Origin: Ornithomonoglobus_A sp034090805
Lineage (GTDB): Bacteria > Bacillota > Clostridia > UBA1381
Length of the DNA: 35,783 bases
Assembly (NCBI GenBank): GCA_034090805.1
Contig: JAXDRV010000004.1
Location: 1 to 35,783, forward strand
Direction: 5' to 3'
The position numbers were made by a program, and so were the translations under genes. Numbering within the stretch: position 1 is the stretch's first letter; the number at the start of each line of letters is the position of its first letter. The notes beneath the pieces were generated by a model. That model saw only the letters and a list, made by a program, of their open reading frames with translations, was not told the origin of the DNA and made no database searches. This document shows, in pieces, positions 8,172-16,645 of the stretch.

Positions 8172-9719
8172 ATGAAAAAGGTATGTTATGCCTCACAGAT
8201 GAGGAATATTGACAAAAACGCCTCCGAGGAGGGAGGAATACCATCAATTGTACTGATGGAAAATGCGGCATTTTCATGTGTTGTTGCTTTGACCGAGCGT
8301 TTTGGCGGTCTTGATAAGAAGCATATTGCTGTTTTCTGCGGAAAGGGCAACAACGGCGGCGACGGCTTTGCAATCGCAAGGCATTTATATAATATCGGTG
8401 TCGATGTTGACGTTTTTTTGGTATGCGGTGACGAATTTAAGGGAGATGCGCAGATTAATTACGATATAATAGAAAAAGCGGGAGTGCATATAGAATATAT
8501 GTATAATTCGGATTTTCTGGAGCTGCGGCTCCCGTCATACGATATTGTGATAGATGCGATTTACGGCACGGGTATACACGGTGAGCTTAAGGGACTTGGT
8601 GCTGAAGTAATAGAAAAAATCAACCAAAATTCACGTTTTATTATGGCGGTCGACGTGCCGAGCGGAATGAACTCCGATACGGGTGAGATATGCGGTATAT
8701 GCGTGAGGGCAGACATGACCGTTACATTTGCAGCCTATAAAGCGGGAATGTTTTTGTATCCCGCCGCAGATTATACGGGCGAAATTATATTAAAGGATAT
8801 TTCAATCCCACAATATATAATTAATTCCTCAGAAACGGCGGCATCTGTGCTTGATGACGGTACGGCTGCGGAAAAATTGCCGAGGCGAACCGATAATTCG
8901 CAAAAGGGCGACTATGGCAAGGTGCTGATTATAGGCGGATCGAGAGGAATGTCGGGAGCTGTATTTATGGCGGGAAATGCCGCACTTAATGCCGGAGCAG
9001 GGTTGGTTCGTCTTGCTGTGCCGGAGTGTATAAGCGATATTCTCGAAGTGAAAACAACCGAGGTCATGACGCTTGCGTTATCGGATATTGACGGGCATAT
9101 ATCACGAAGCGGTGCGGAGGAGCTTGCAGCTGATGCCGAATGGGCGGATTCTGTACTGATAGGACCGGGACTGGGTACGAGCGGCGATTGTGCTCATGTG
9201 CTCAGAGAGCTGTTTAAAAGCTCAAAGGTTCCGATGATCGTTGACGCTGACGCACTGAATATTCTTGCACGCAATATGGATATGCTTGAAGAATGTACCT
9301 GTCCGCTTATCCTCACACCGCATGAGATGGAGTTTTCTCGGCTTACGGGTCTTTCGATTTCGGAAATTCAGGCGGACAGGCTCGGAGTATCAAAACGCTT
9401 CAGCGAAAAATACGGAGTTACGCTTATTCTAAAGGGACACCATACAATTGTCACGTCACCGGACGGAATGCAGTATATTAATAATACAGGCAACGCAGGT
9501 CTTGCAAAGGGCGGCAGCGGAGATGTGCTTGCCGGAATCACAGCAGCTCTTGCCGCAAGGGAAATTGATGAAACGGACGCCGCCGCACTGGCGGTATATA
9601 TCCACGGAAAAAGTGCCGATGCGGTTATGGAGCAGCACGGAACGGAGGCAGTGACTGCAACTGCGGTTATAGCCTCAATAGGGAAAACAACAGACATAAT
9701 CTGCCGCAAAACTACCTGA
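8172..9719 (+). CDS. nnr: Bifunctional NAD(P)HX epimerase / ADP-dependent NAD(P)HX dehydratase
   Basis: 515 aa fusion that repairs hydrated NAD(P)H in the cytoplasm. The N-terminal epimerase (YjeF_N, about 1-215) shows GKGNNGGDGFAIARHL and VDVPSGMNSDTGE. The C-terminal ribokinase-like dehydratase (about 235-510) shows GKVLIIGGSRGMSGAV, ILTPHEMEFSRLTG and the catalytic NAGLAKGGSGDVLAGI. AAGGAG lies 6 nt before the ATG. It follows a strong terminator without a clear promoter, and alr follows behind its own promoter. Confidence 0.95.
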   Translation: MKKVCYASQMRNIDKNASEEGGIPSIVLMENAAFSCVVALTERFGGLDKKHIAVFCGKGNNGGDGFAIARHLYNIGVDVDVFLVCGDEFKGDAQINYDIIEKAGVHIEYMYNSDFLELRLPSYDIVIDAIYGTGIHGELKGLGAEVIEKINQNSRFIMAVDVPSGMNSDTGEICGICVRADMTVTFAAYKAGMFLYPAADYTGEIILKDISIPQYIINSSETAASVLDDGTAAEKLPRRTDNSQKGDYGKVLIIGGSRGMSGAVFMAGNAALNAGAGLVRLAVPECISDILEVKTTEVMTLALSDIDGHISRSGAEELAADAEWADSVLIGPGLGTSGDCAHVLRELFKSSKVPMIVDADALNILARNMDMLEECTCPLILTPHEMEFSRLTGLSISEIQADRLGVSKRFSEKYGVTLILKGHHTIVTSPDGMQYINNTGNAGLAKGGSGDVLAGITAALAAREIDETDAAALAVYIHGKSADAVMEQHGTEAVTATAVIASIGKTTDIICRKTT

Positions 9720-9728
9720 ATTTACAGA

Positions 9729-9757
9729 TAGACAAATCGCAAAAAATATGTTATTAT
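9729..9757 (+). promoter_or_regulatory. Sigma-A promoter of alr
   Basis: TAGACA (9729-9734), a 17-bp spacer and TATTAT (9752-9757), directly after the nnr stop and 27 bp before the alr start. Confidence 0.6.
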
Positions 9758-9783
9758 TATAAACGAAAAAGAGGTAAAGCTGA

Positions 9784-10944
9784 ATGGAAAAAAGAACTTG
9801 GGCAGAAGTGGATCTCGATGCAATAGCTCATAATATGCGCGAGATACGAAAAATTACCGACAAAAACGCACAAATCATGGCGGTTGTAAAGGCTGATGCC
9901 TATGGGCACGGCTTTTTGGAAACGGCAAAAACGCTGCTTGACAACGGAGCCGACAGGCTGGCGGTAGCGGTTTTGCAGGAGGGAAAGCAGCTCCGAAGCC
10001 GAGGTGTTGACGTACCGATACTGATACTCGGAGCGTCAAGCCCGGATGATGCGGAGGATTTGATTAATTTTGAAATAACGCCGAATGTATTCGACTTGGA
10101 ATTTGCAAAGGCTCTTTCGTATGAGGCTGAAAAGAAAGAAAAAGTGACAAAGGTGCATATTAAGCTTGATACGGGAATGACCCGCATAGGCTTTGTTGCG
10201 GACGACGGCGACAACAGCAAAATAATTGACGAAATTTTGCAGGTATCGAAGCTGCCGTATATAGAAATCGAGGGAATATTCTCTCATTTTTCGACGTCCG
10301 ATGAATTTGACAGAGAATATACTCTGATGCAGTTCAGGCGATTTATGAGTGTTGTCAACGCTCTTGAGGAGAGAGGACTTCATATACCGATACGGCATAT
10401 ATGCAACAGTGCAGGTATTATGATGTACCCGGAAATGCACCTTGATATGGTAAGACCGGGGGTCATTCTGTATGGAATGTACCCTTCAGACGAGGTAGAT
10501 AAGTCAAGACTTGACCTTATTCCGGCAATGACGCTGAAATCCAGGATAACTCTTGTCAAGGAGGTTGAATCGGGCAGAGGCGTCAGCTACGGAAAAGAGT
10601 ACATAACCGACAGGAACACAAAAATAGCTACCGTTCCCATAGGTTATGCCGACGGTTATCTGCGCAGAATTGCCGAAAAGGGCTGTATGATGGTCAACGG
10701 TGAAAAAGCACCCATTATCGGCAGAATTTGTATGGATCAGTGTATGATTGACGTTACAAATGTCCATAATATTGATAAGGGCGATGAAGCAATCATATTC
10801 GGCAGAGAGGGAATAACGATAGACACCCTCGCCGAATGGCTGGAAACCATCAATTACGAGGTTGCCTGCGTAATAGGAAAGCGCATACCGAGAATTTATA
10901 CGAAAAACGGAAAGGCGGTGAAGGTTCTTAATTATCTGCTTTAG
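9784..10944 (+). CDS. alr: Alanine racemase
   Basis: 386 aa PLP enzyme, fold type III. Lys36 in AVVKADAYGHG binds PLP. Tyr269 in GVSYGKEY is the second catalytic base on the C-terminal beta domain. ATVPIGYADGYLR and IIGRICMDQCMIDVT are further signatures. It makes D-alanine for peptidoglycan. The order alr then mazEF is common in Firmicutes. AGAGGT precedes the ATG by 9 nt. Confidence 0.96.
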   Translation: MEKRTWAEVDLDAIAHNMREIRKITDKNAQIMAVVKADAYGHGFLETAKTLLDNGADRLAVAVLQEGKQLRSRGVDVPILILGASSPDDAEDLINFEITPNVFDLEFAKALSYEAEKKEKVTKVHIKLDTGMTRIGFVADDGDNSKIIDEILQVSKLPYIEIEGIFSHFSTSDEFDREYTLMQFRRFMSVVNALEERGLHIPIRHICNSAGIMMYPEMHLDMVRPGVILYGMYPSDEVDKSRLDLIPAMTLKSRITLVKEVESGRGVSYGKEYITDRNTKIATVPIGYADGYLRRIAEKGCMMVNGEKAPIIGRICMDQCMIDVTNVHNIDKGDEAIIFGREGITIDTLAEWLETINYEVACVIGKRIPRIYTKNGKAVKVLNYLL

Positions 10945-10974
10945 GCTTATTGTATGGAAAGGGGTCTGATTGCT

Positions 10975-11130
10975 TTGTCACATAAATTAACACCTGAGGA
11001 AATAAAGGCTTTGGAAAACGGCTACAAAAAATCGGCGAAGCTTAATGCTGAGCTTGCCGAAGAAGGCTTGAGCGCAGACAATGAAGCTCTGCAAAATTGT
11101 GAGGAATATCTGACAAGTGAGTGTGAATAA
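10975..11130 (+). CDS. MazE/EndoAI-type antitoxin reduced to the toxin-binding tail
   Basis: 51 aa from a TTG start with AAAGGGG 10 nt upstream; an ATG at 10954 would give 58 aa but has no ribosome binding site. The sequence runs LTPEEIKALENGYKKSAKLN, then ELAEEGLSADNEALQ. It resembles the C-terminal part of B. subtilis EndoAI (MRRGYMEMAKINLN...), the segment that wraps around MazF. No ribbon-helix-helix DNA-binding domain is present, and there is no room for one because alr ends at 10944. The mazF GTG starts 2 nt after the stop, so the two are coupled. Homology is judged by eye. Confidence 0.7.
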   Translation: MSHKLTPEEIKALENGYKKSAKLNAELAEEGLSADNEALQNCEEYLTSECE

Positions 11131-11132
11131 AA

Positions 11133-11483
11133 GTGATAGTAAAAAGAGGAGATATATATTACGCTGATTTAAGTCCGGTAGTCGGCAGCGAGCAGGGAGG
11201 TATACGCCCGGTTCTTATCGTACAGAACGACGTGGGCAATAAATACAGTCCGACAGTCATCGCTGCCGCAGTTACCAGCCGCATAAATAAGGCAAAAATG
11301 CCTACCCATATAGAACTAAGTGCCGGCGGATGCGGACTTAACAAGGATTCGGTTATATTACTTGAGCAAATCAGAACCATAGATAAACGAAGGCTGAGAG
11401 ATAAAATAGGACGCTTGGACGATACAATGATGAATCGTGTAAATGATGCGCTGTCCGTAAGTTTCGGATTAAGCGGATTTTAA
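11133..11483 (+). CDS. mazF: MazF/EndoA-type mRNA interferase toxin
   Basis: 116 aa, full family length, starting MIVKRGDIYYADLSPVVGSE. The catalytic Arg25 (GGIRPVLIVQND) and Thr48 (AAAVTSRINKAKMPTHIEL) are at the same positions as in B. subtilis EndoA, which cuts single-stranded RNA at UACAU. The cleavage site here is not known. The start is GTG, 2 nt after the antitoxin stop and without a good ribosome binding site of its own, so translation should depend on the upstream gene. Confidence 0.95.
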   Translation: MIVKRGDIYYADLSPVVGSEQGGIRPVLIVQNDVGNKYSPTVIAAAVTSRINKAKMPTHIELSAGGCGLNKDSVILLEQIRTIDKRRLRDKIGRLDDTMMNRVNDALSVSFGLSGF

Positions 11484-11505
11484 ATATATGTATCTGCGGG
11501 TACAT

Positions 11506-11536
11506 AAAAAGGGATTGGCACAGGTCAATCCCTTTT
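11506..11536. terminator. Bidirectional terminator between mazF and the ZIP transporter gene
   Basis: Hairpin GGGATTGGC/GTCAATCCC (one G-T pair) with a 4-nt loop, AAAAA on the left and TTTT on the right. It can serve both convergent genes. Confidence 0.85.
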
Positions 11537-11542
11537 CGCATT

Positions 11543-12328
11543 CTAAAGAAACAACAGCAGGCTCAGAGCGATAACCGCCATGCCGATTATAAAACCGATA
11601 ATCGTGACTCGGCTTTTTTCATATTCACGTGCCATCGGCAAAAGCTCCTCTACGGAAATAAATACCATTATACCGGCAATAAATCCAAATAACAGTCCGA
11701 ATACCATATCGTTGAAAAACGGCCGCAGCACAAGGTATCCGAGTACAGCCCCGACAGGCTCCGCAATTCCCGATAAAAACGAAATACCGAACGCCCTCCG
11801 CCGGCTGCCCGTTGCGAAGTATATCGGAACGGCTGTTGCGATTCCCTCCGGAATATTATGTATAGATATTGCGGCAGCTATGGCTATACCAAGGTGCGGC
11901 TCTTTAAGGGCAGAGGTAAATGTAGCCATACCCTCCGGGAAATTATGTATACCTATTGCAAGGGCGGTCATGAATCCCATGCGATTCAGCAGCTTTTCGT
12001 TCTTTTTTGAATCCTGTAAATTTCCTATATCTCCCTCGGCGGAGGGGACGAGAAAGTCGATTATCCCTATAAATATTATTCCGACAAAAAAAGCCGCAAC
12101 AGCAAGCCAGTAGCCTTTTATATCGTTTGTATAACTGCTTATGTAAGTTCGTGATTTTTGGAATATTTCTATCATTGAAACGTAAATCATAACTCCCGCG
12201 CTGAATCCCAGCGACGATGCAAGGAAACGTGTATTGGTCTTTTTGGTAAAAAGTGACAGAACACTCCCTGCGCCCGTTGCCATTCCTGCGGCAAGCGTAA
12301 GCAGCAGTGCAAAAAGTACATTATTCAT
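11543..12328 (-). CDS. zupT: ZIP-family metal transporter (ZupT-like)
   Basis: 261 aa with eight predicted membrane helices. Helices IV and V carry HNFPEGMATF and HNIPEGIATAVP, the paired metal-site motifs of ZupT that import zinc, iron and other divalent ions. The ATG at 12328 has GGAG about 9 nt upstream. It is convergent with mazF and divergent from the methyltransferase gene. No clear minus-strand promoter was found in the 147-bp divergent region, only a TATAAA without a good -35. Confidence 0.93.
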   Translation of the reverse strand: MNNVLFALLLTLAAGMATGAGSVLSLFTKKTNTRFLASSLGFSAGVMIYVSMIEIFQKSRTYISSYTNDIKGYWLAVAAFFVGIIFIGIIDFLVPSAEGDIGNLQDSKKNEKLLNRMGFMTALAIGIHNFPEGMATFTSALKEPHLGIAIAAAISIHNIPEGIATAVPIYFATGSRRRAFGISFLSGIAEPVGAVLGYLVLRPFFNDMVFGLLFGFIAGIMVFISVEELLPMAREYEKSRVTIIGFIIGMAVIALSLLLFL

Positions 12329-12389
12329 ATATCACAGCTCCAATCTTTTTCTTTTATACTATGAATTTTAAAAAATTTATGTTACTCTC

Positions 12390-12418
12390 TTGATTATTTT
12401 GCAAAATCAATATATAAT
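12390..12418 (+). promoter_or_regulatory. Sigma-A promoter of the TrmH-family methyltransferase gene
   Basis: TTGATT (12390-12395), 17-bp spacer, TATAAT (12413-12418). The -35 and spacer form an imperfect palindrome centred on TTTTGCAAAA. Confidence 0.7.
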
Positions 12419-12443
12419 AAGAAGAAACTTGATTAATATTTGC

Positions 12444-12475
12444 GCCGCCCCGATGCGGCAGAACGGAGGATTAAA
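12444..12475 (+). promoter_or_regulatory. Leader hairpin and strong ribosome binding site matching the ruvX leader
   Basis: GCCGC (12444-12448) pairs with GCGGC (12455-12459). GAACGGAGGATTA follows, identical over 13 bases to the ruvX leader. GGAGGA is 5 nt from the ATG. Confidence 0.45.
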
Positions 12476-13246
12476 ATGATAGAAATAACCTCAGCATCAA
12501 ATCCGAGGTACAAAACAATAAAATCGCTGTCCCTGAAAAAGGAGCGGCTCAAAAGAAAAGAGTTTACCGTTGAGGGTATCAAATCTGTGCGTGATGCAAT
12601 AAAAGCGGGTGCCGTTATCGACAGAATTGTTGTCAGCGATTCCTTTTACAAAAACACCGACTTTGATTACCCGCCCAATGCGCATATATTAAAGACGGAC
12701 GACCGGATTTTTGAAAAGCTTTGTGATACGGAAACGCCGCAGGGGATTATGGCGGTTATAAAGATGAAAAATACGGAAGGATTTGTATTTGATAAATCAA
12801 AGGACTATGTTTACTGCGACAATGTAAAGGATCCCGGGAATCTCGGAACGATAATACGCACGGCCGATGCGGCGGGGCTTGGAGGCGTGCTGCTTTCAAA
12901 GGGCTGCGTAGATCTATATAATCCGAAAACGGTAAGAGCATCAATGGGATCGTTTTTTGCTGTGGATATATACAGAAATATTGAATATAATACGCTTGAG
13001 GTCATGAAAAGGAACGGATTTTCGATTATAGGCGGCGCACTTTCGGAAAACAGTGCTGATTATCGTGATGCGGATTATTCTTCGCCTTGCGTTATTATAG
13101 TCGGAAACGAGGCAAACGGTATGTCTGAGGAGGCGCTGAGCCTGTGCAATCCGGTTAAAATTCCGATACTAGGAAGTGCCGAATCTCTGAATGTTTCTGT
13201 TGCCGCTGCACTGTTAATTTATGAAATTGTTAGAAATAGGTCTTGA
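12476..13246 (+). CDS. TrmH/SpoU-family RNA 2'-O-ribose methyltransferase
   Basis: 256 aa. An N-terminal RNA-binding segment (ITSASNPRYKTIKSLSLKKE, then LKRKEFTVEG) precedes the knotted SPOUT domain. The signatures are NPGNLGTIIRTADAAG-type motif 1 (here DPGNLGTIIRTADAAG), VGNEANGMSEE motif 2 and ILGSAESLNVSVAAALLIYE motif 3. It modifies rRNA or tRNA using S-adenosylmethionine. It resembles YsgA and RlmB, but the target base cannot be told. The start at 12476 fits the ribosome binding site; an in-frame upstream start at 12440 would include the hairpin. Confidence 0.93.
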   Translation: MIEITSASNPRYKTIKSLSLKKERLKRKEFTVEGIKSVRDAIKAGAVIDRIVVSDSFYKNTDFDYPPNAHILKTDDRIFEKLCDTETPQGIMAVIKMKNTEGFVFDKSKDYVYCDNVKDPGNLGTIIRTADAAGLGGVLLSKGCVDLYNPKTVRASMGSFFAVDIYRNIEYNTLEVMKRNGFSIIGGALSENSADYRDADYSSPCVIIVGNEANGMSEEALSLCNPVKIPILGSAESLNVSVAAALLIYEIVRNRS

Positions 13247-13271
13247 CATTTTCGCATTTTTGTAGTATTGT
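13243..13271 (+). promoter_or_regulatory. Sigma-A promoter of dprA
   Basis: TTGACA (13243-13248), 17-bp spacer, TATTGT (13266-13271). The -35 overlaps the stop codon of the preceding gene. Confidence 0.65.
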
Positions 13272-13326
13272 GGAATAAGTACGGCAAAATACAGCGAAAA
13301 TTCATAAGAAAATGAGAGAAAAAACA

Positions 13327-14514
13327 ATGTCAAGTACAATACAATGGCTTTGGCTTACAACAAAGCAAGGAATAACTCCGCATAAAATTGCCAAGCTCAT
13401 GGAAGCATATGGCAGTATAGAAGAAATATATAAAGGAACAAGCTACAATGTAAGAGGGCTTACCCGTGCCGAAACGGACAGGCTTCTTGATAAAAGTCTT
13501 GATACCGCAAGACAAACCTTTCAAAATGTTTTGGACTGCGGTGCATCGATTTTGACGTGTGATAATAAATTCTATCCCGAATGCCTTAGGAATATATCAC
13601 CCATGCCGTATGTGCTGTATATGAAGGGGACACCGGTGAATTTTGATAAAATTCTCGGCATAGGCATAGTCGGAACAAGGCTAAATACTGATTACGGCGC
13701 AAAATGCGCATATAATATTTCCTACGGTCTCGGCGAAAGGGGAGCTGTTATCATAAGCGGAATGGCTCTGGGAATAGATAGCATTGCGATGCACGCAGCA
13801 GTTAAAGCCGGAGCGTATGCGATAGGTGTGCTTGGCTGCGGTATAGATATTGTGTATCCGCAGTCAAACGACTGGCTGTTCAGAGAAATCACCAAAACCG
13901 GGCTTATCATATCGGAATATCCTCCGGGTACAAGAGCGTTTCCCGGTAATTTTCCGCAAAGGAACAGGATAATCGCCGGCTTATCAAAGGGAGTGCTTGT
14001 AATTGAGGGTGCAAAATCCAGCGGCTCAATGATAACCGCAAGGCTTGCGCTTGAATATAACCGTGATTTATACGCCGTACCGAGATGTATCGGTGACGTA
14101 AATGCAAAGGGCATTCCCATGGACGGTACAAACCACCTTATACGTGACGGAGCAAAGCTTACGCTGAATGCAGAGGATATTCTGTGCGAGTATGAGTATA
14201 TGCCGATAGAAAAAAGAAAGCCTAAGAAAAAAATCCGCAAAGAGCAGCCACCTGCGGAAGAAACGCCAAAGCACGAGGAAAAGACAACCGAAACAAATAC
14301 GGAACAGGCAGATGTTGAACGTCTTATTGAAAAAACAAACAGCGACATTGAGCGTTCTGTGATAATGCTTTTAAAGGGCGGAGGAAAATATGCGGACGAA
14401 ATAGTCCGTGAGCTTGACGGAGAAATAGGTTCTGCGGGTGTCACTCTTACGCTCATGGAAACAATGGGATTTCTAAAAAGAGGAGCGGACGGGAGATACG
14501 AACTTAATATATAG
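13327..14514 (+). CDS. dprA: DNA processing protein DprA (Smf)
   Basis: 395 aa. A helix-hairpin-helix-like N-terminus (MSSTIQWLWL onward) is followed by the Rossmann-like DprA core: IGIVGTRLNTDYG, ISGMALGIDSIAMHAAV, VLGCGIDIVYPQSN, FPQRNRIIAGLSKGVLVIEG and SSGSMITARLALEYNRDLYA. A charged Lys/Glu/Thr linker leads to a C-terminal winged-helix (DML1-like) domain. DprA loads RecA on incoming single-stranded DNA during transformation. An ATG at 13312 adds five residues; neither start has a strong ribosome binding site. topA follows closely, the usual Firmicutes order. Confidence 0.95.
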   Translation: MSSTIQWLWLTTKQGITPHKIAKLMEAYGSIEEIYKGTSYNVRGLTRAETDRLLDKSLDTARQTFQNVLDCGASILTCDNKFYPECLRNISPMPYVLYMKGTPVNFDKILGIGIVGTRLNTDYGAKCAYNISYGLGERGAVIISGMALGIDSIAMHAAVKAGAYAIGVLGCGIDIVYPQSNDWLFREITKTGLIISEYPPGTRAFPGNFPQRNRIIAGLSKGVLVIEGAKSSGSMITARLALEYNRDLYAVPRCIGDVNAKGIPMDGTNHLIRDGAKLTLNAEDILCEYEYMPIEKRKPKKKIRKEQPPAEETPKHEEKTTETNTEQADVERLIEKTNSDIERSVIMLLKGGGKYADEIVRELDGEIGSAGVTLTLMETMGFLKRGADGRYELNI

Positions 14515-14541
14515 CACAAAATGCTTGAAAGGAGTAATCAT

Positions 14542-16623
14542 ATGGCAACAAAAAAGCTTTTGATAGTAGAGTCACCGGCAAAGGCCGGAACGATAAAAAA
14601 ATATCTCGGTAAGGATTATACCGTTGTGGCATCGATGGGGCATATTATTGATTTGCCGAAAAGCCAGCTCGGCGTCGATGTGGAACATGACTTTGAACCG
14701 AAATATATAACAATCAGAGGTAAGGGTGAGCTGCTTACGGAATTAAAAAAAGAAGCGGCAAAAGCGGATATTGTGTATCTCGCTACCGACCCTGACCGCG
14801 AGGGCGAGGCTATAAGCTGGCATCTTGCACGTGCTCTTAAGATAGATCCTAATTCAAAGTGCAGAGTAACCTTTAACGAAATAACCAAAACGGCGGTAAA
14901 GGCGGCTATAAAAGAGCCGAGAAAAATAGATATGGATCTTGTAAACGCACAGCAGGCAAGACGTATACTCGACAGAATAGTGGGCTACAAAATAAGTCCC
15001 ATACTTTGGGAAAAGGTAAAGAAGGGACTCAGCGCAGGACGCGTTCAGTCCGTTGCAACAAGGCTTGTATGTGACCGTGAGGAGGAAATAGTCAATTTCA
15101 CTCCTGAGGAATACTGGACAATCAATGCAGTTCTCGCCGAGCCGAATACGGGCAAAAGCTTTGATGCACGGTATTACGGAGAGAGAGGCGAGGAAAGAAA
15201 GCTGTCAAACGGAGATGAGGCGAACAAAATTCTGAAAGACGTTCAAAATGCCGATTTTATCGTTGAGAAGATAAAGAGAGCAATACAAAAACGCAACCCT
15301 CAGCCACCGTTTACAACAAGCACGATGCAGCAGGATGCAGTGAGAAAGCTGAATTTCCAGGCTGCAAAGACAATGCAGGTTGCTCAGACTCTTTACGAGG
15401 GTGTAAATCTCGGCGGAAAACTCGGCAGTATCGGTCTTATAACTTATATGAGAACCGATTCACTCAGAATTGCCGATGACGCTCAGCGTGAAACCGTTGC
15501 ATTCCTTAAAGAAAATTACGGTGACGAATATGTTCAGCCAAGACAATATAAAACACGCAAAAACGCTCAGGACGCACACGAGGCAATACGTCCCACATCA
15601 ATCAATATCAAGCCTGCCGACATAAAGGATAAGCTTACAAATGACCAGTACAAGCTCTATAAGCTTATATGGGAGCGTTTTGCCGCTTCGCAGATGGCAA
15701 GTGCAGTATATGATACAATGAACGTCAGCATCGATGCAAACGGTCATACATTCAGAGCATCGGGAAGACGGATAGCATTTAAGGGATATACTGCCGTATA
15801 TATCGAAGGTAGCGATACAAAGGAAGAAAAGGATAAAATGCTGCCGAAGCTTGAGGAGGGCGAAAAGCTTATCAAAAAAGATATATCACCGAATCAGCAT
15901 TTTACTCAGCCGCCCCCACGATACAGTGATGCAACGCTTATAAAGGAGCTTGAGGAAAAGGGGATAGGACGTCCGTCCACATATGCGCCGACAATATCAA
16001 CCATAGTTTCAAGGGGATATATCGTCAGAAGTAAGCGACAGCTTATCCCGACGGAGCTTGGCATGGTAACTACGGATATTATGAAGAACAACTTCAAGGA
16101 TATAGTTGATATTGATTTTACCGCCGAAATGGAAAACGAGCTTGACAGCGTTGAGGACGGCAAGGTAGAATGGGTAAACGTTCTTAAGGAATTTTACCCT
16201 CCGTTTGAGAAAAACCTTGAGGAAGCAGGAGAGCGCATATCAAAAATCAAAATCAAAGACGAGGAATCGGACGTTATATGCGAAAAATGTGGGCGCAAAA
16301 TGGTATATAAGCTTTCCAAATACGGTAAGTTTCTTGCCTGTCCCGGTTATCCCGAATGTAAAAACACAAAGGCTATTCGTGAAGGAACAGGTGTTGCCTG
16401 CCCGAAATGCGGCGGAGAGATACTAATTAAGCGTTCAAGAAAGGGTAAGGTTTATTACGGCTGTGAAAATTCGCCGAAATGTGATTTCATGGCTTGGGAC
16501 GCTCCGGTAAAGGGCGAGTCGTGTCCGAAGTGCGGAGGTCTGCTGCTCAAGAAAAACGGACGAGGCAAGAAGATTTTCTGCTACAGCGATGGGTGTAATT
16601 ACGAACGGAAAATAAAAGGCTGA
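14542..16623 (+). CDS. topA: DNA topoisomerase I (type IA)
   Basis: 693 aa. The order is: a Toprim domain (MATKKLLIVESPAKAGTIKK; DPDREGEAISWHL); the type IA core with catalytic Tyr302 in GLITYMRTDSLRI; then three C-terminal Cys4 zinc ribbons (CEKCGRKM...CPGYPEC; CPKCGGEI...CENSPKC; CPKCGGLL...CYSDGC). It relaxes negative supercoils behind RNA polymerase. The start at 14542 is 7 nt after GAAAGGAG; an in-frame ATG at 14521 lies before that site. trmFO begins 22 bp later. Confidence 0.97.
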   Translation: MATKKLLIVESPAKAGTIKKYLGKDYTVVASMGHIIDLPKSQLGVDVEHDFEPKYITIRGKGELLTELKKEAAKADIVYLATDPDREGEAISWHLARALKIDPNSKCRVTFNEITKTAVKAAIKEPRKIDMDLVNAQQARRILDRIVGYKISPILWEKVKKGLSAGRVQSVATRLVCDREEEIVNFTPEEYWTINAVLAEPNTGKSFDARYYGERGEERKLSNGDEANKILKDVQNADFIVEKIKRAIQKRNPQPPFTTSTMQQDAVRKLNFQAAKTMQVAQTLYEGVNLGGKLGSIGLITYMRTDSLRIADDAQRETVAFLKENYGDEYVQPRQYKTRKNAQDAHEAIRPTSINIKPADIKDKLTNDQYKLYKLIWERFAASQMASAVYDTMNVSIDANGHTFRASGRRIAFKGYTAVYIEGSDTKEEKDKMLPKLEEGEKLIKKDISPNQHFTQPPPRYSDATLIKELEEKGIGRPSTYAPTISTIVSRGYIVRSKRQLIPTELGMVTTDIMKNNFKDIVDIDFTAEMENELDSVEDGKVEWVNVLKEFYPPFEKNLEEAGERISKIKIKDEESDVICEKCGRKMVYKLSKYGKFLACPGYPECKNTKAIREGTGVACPKCGGEILIKRSRKGKVYYGCENSPKCDFMAWDAPVKGESCPKCGGLLLKKNGRGKKIFCYSDGCNYERKIKG

Positions 16624-16645
16624 TAAAGACAGAGGTGAGATTGAA

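Noticed and set aside
12390..12412. Palindrome around TTTTGCAAAA as a zinc-responsive operator between zupT and the methyltransferase gene
   Set aside because: It is imperfect, AT-rich and does not match the known 12-2-12 ArsR-type operator; no independent support.
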